Assembly: GCA_041591635.1 (NCBI GenBank)
Contig: JBFHRO010000173.1
Coordinates: forward strand, 1 to 6,947
Direction: 5' to 3'
DNA from: JACKOD01 sp041591635
Lineage (GTDB): Bacteria; Pseudomonadota; Gammaproteobacteria; Pseudomonadales; Oleiphilaceae
Length of the DNA: 6,947 nt
In this document: positions 6,095-6,947 of the stretch, in pieces
How positions within the stretch are numbered: position 1 is the first letter of the stretch
How the letters are laid out: every line of letters starts with the position of its first letter
The notes under the pieces: generated by a model
Databases searched by the model: none
Told to the model about the DNA's origin: nothing
The model's input: only the letters and a program-made list of their open reading frames with translations
Position numbers and translations under genes: made by a program

Positions 6095-6514
6095 ATGAAA
6101 AGCCCGGACATTCTTGTAAGAGACTACATGAAACCTGTGACACATACATTCATCGCCTCAACCAGCGTTGAGGAAGTCGTCAAAACACTGATGAAACAGC
6201 ACCTTGTGGGTGCTCCTGTGGTTGATGAGCAGCGCAAGTTGATCGGCTTTATCACAGAGAAAGACTGTATCAAGGAAATGCTCAATGACAGCTACTACAG
6301 CCAAAATCACCAGGTAGCCAGTGACATCATGCGCCCGTCGCCCTTATCGGTATCACCCGACACCGATATTCTTGAGTTGGCCGAACAGATGATGGGCAAT
6401 CGCCCCAAAATGTACCCTGTGGTTGAAGATGGCGAAATCATTGGCATCATTACCCGGGCAGACGTATTGAAGGCCCTGAGCAAGCATAGGTCAAAAGCCG
6501 GCAACCGGGGATAA
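6095..6514 (+). CDS. small protein with two CBS domains
   Basis: The 139-residue protein consists almost only of a tandem CBS pair (Bateman module). CBS1 covers about residues 9-60 (RDYMKPVTHTF to LIGFITEKDCIKEM) and CBS2 about 74-128 (VASDIMRPSPLSV to IIGIITRADVLKAL). Such pairs bind adenosine nucleotides such as AMP, ATP or S-adenosylmethionine in the cleft between them and act as energy-state sensors. Stand-alone versions are common in Gammaproteobacteria and their partners are usually unknown. No signal peptide or membrane helix is present, so it is cytoplasmic. GAGAGGA (6081-6087) lies 7 nt before the ATG and fixes the start. It is transcribed alone, divergent from the unknown membrane protein and convergent with the thioredoxin-like gene. 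The ligand cannot be told from the sequence. Confidence 0.93.
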   Translation: MKSPDILVRDYMKPVTHTFIASTSVEEVVKTLMKQHLVGAPVVDEQRKLIGFITEKDCIKEMLNDSYYSQNHQVASDIMRPSPLSVSPDTDILELAEQMMGNRPKMYPVVEDGEIIGIITRADVLKALSKHRSKAGNRG

Positions 6515-6528
6515 GAAACCTCCTATTG

Positions 6529-6564
6529 CGGCGCAGAATCATAACTAGTCAGTATTCTGCGCCG
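6529..6564. terminator. hairpin between convergent genes, probable bidirectional terminator
   Basis: CGGCGCAGAAT (6529-6539) and ATTCTGCGCCG (6554-6564) form a perfect 11-bp stem with a 14-nt loop. It sits 15 bp after the CBS gene stop and 23 bp before the stop of the opposing gene, the usual place for a shared terminator. Neither strand has a U-tract behind the stem (on the plus strand it is followed by a run of eight C at 6574-6581), so intrinsic termination would be weak. It may instead protect the 3' ends. Confidence 0.55.
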
Positions 6565-6586
6565 GCTTAGAAGCCCCCCCCATTAA

Positions 6587-6947
6587 TCAGTCCATCATTT
6601 TGCTGCTGAGACTATCAAACCAGGCTAGGTAGGAGGCATCTGCCCACGGACGTTCACCGAGCGCACGGGCGATGACCGCTCCATCGGGGCCAATGATAAA
6701 GGTAGCAGGCAAAACACTGACTCCATACGCCTTGGCAACCTCCCCCTTCCTGTCCATTACAACCGGGAAATCGAGCTGCCAGCGATCAACCAGTTTACGC
6801 ACAAGTGCGTCACGATCTTCGTCCAGATTAATCGCGATTACCTGCAGTTTTTGGGGATGGGCGTGCAAGGAAAGCCGATTCAGTGCGGGCATTTCTTCCC
6901 GACAAGGACCACAGAAGGTGGCCCAGAAATTTAACACCACCACGGCC
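6587..6947 (-). CDS. TlpA/ResA-like thioredoxin-fold protein, C-terminal part (runs off right edge)
   Basis: The last 119 residues of a thioredoxin-fold protein are visible; the frame is open to the window edge, and the GTG at 6943 lies inside a core beta-strand (AVVVLNFWAT), so it is not the start. The active site is WATFCGPC (CxxC at visible residues 12-15), followed by REEMPAL, typical of the TlpA/ResA/AhpC-TSA-like group. The cis-proline motif is SVLPAT (Pro80), followed by FIIGPDG. These proteins usually sit in the periplasm, held by a signal or lipid anchor, and reduce disulfides, for example during cytochrome c maturation. The N-terminus that would show export is missing, so location and substrate stay open. 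It converges on the CBS gene. Confidence 0.92.
   Translation of the reverse strand, partial: AVVVLNFWATFCGPCREEMPALNRLSLHAHPQKLQVIAINLDEDRDALVRKLVDRWQLDFPVVMDRKGEVAKAYGVSVLPATFIIGPDGAVIARALGERPWADASYLAWFDSLSSKMMD

Overview
The window suggests a gammaproteobacterium, most likely a marine member of the Pseudomonas/Marinobacter/Oceanospirillales side of the class. The best pointer is a PsrA-type TetR regulator encoded just upstream of nagZ, a pairing I know from Pseudomonas. In Pseudomonas psrA is flanked by lexA, as I remember it; here an ammonium transporter takes that place. I cannot name the genus. No insertion sequence, phage gene, CRISPR array, tRNA or rRNA is visible, and the region reads as ordinary chromosome.

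Layout. From about 2840 down to position 1, four minus-strand genes follow one another with short gaps: psrA (2773-2084), a YkuD-domain enzyme without signal peptide (2016-1540), nagZ (1480-431), and the start of an MscS-type mechanosensitive channel that runs off the left edge (380-1). The gaps are 67, 59 and 50 bp with no terminator between them, so this looks like one operon behind a consensus-like sigma70 promoter. That promoter is overlapped by two tandem sites matching the published PsrA box, which implies autoregulation. NagZ and the YkuD enzyme would both be cytoplasmic and could act in successive steps of cell-wall recycling.

Next upstream is an ammonium transporter gene (4379-3075, minus), closed by a strong UUCG-loop terminator. 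Its 365-bp leader and upstream region holds the clearest regulatory find: a good -24/-12 sigma54 promoter and, about 110 and 130 bp upstream of the inferred start, two NtrC-like sites 21 bp apart. This is the layout of a classical nitrogen-starvation promoter. No glnK (PII) gene accompanies it here.

Beyond it lie an unrecognised two-transmembrane protein gene (5734-4745, minus), a 360-bp divergent intergenic region with a nearly perfect tandem 21-bp repeat, a small two-CBS-domain protein gene (6095-6514, plus), a shared hairpin, and the 3' part of a TlpA/ResA-like thioredoxin-fold gene that converges from the right edge (6947-6587, minus).

I do not see a clearly new biological system. The points most worth following are the signal-less YkuD/NagZ pairing, the unknown two-membrane-helix protein with its tandem-repeat upstream region, and the two well-formed control regions (PsrA and NtrC/sigma54).
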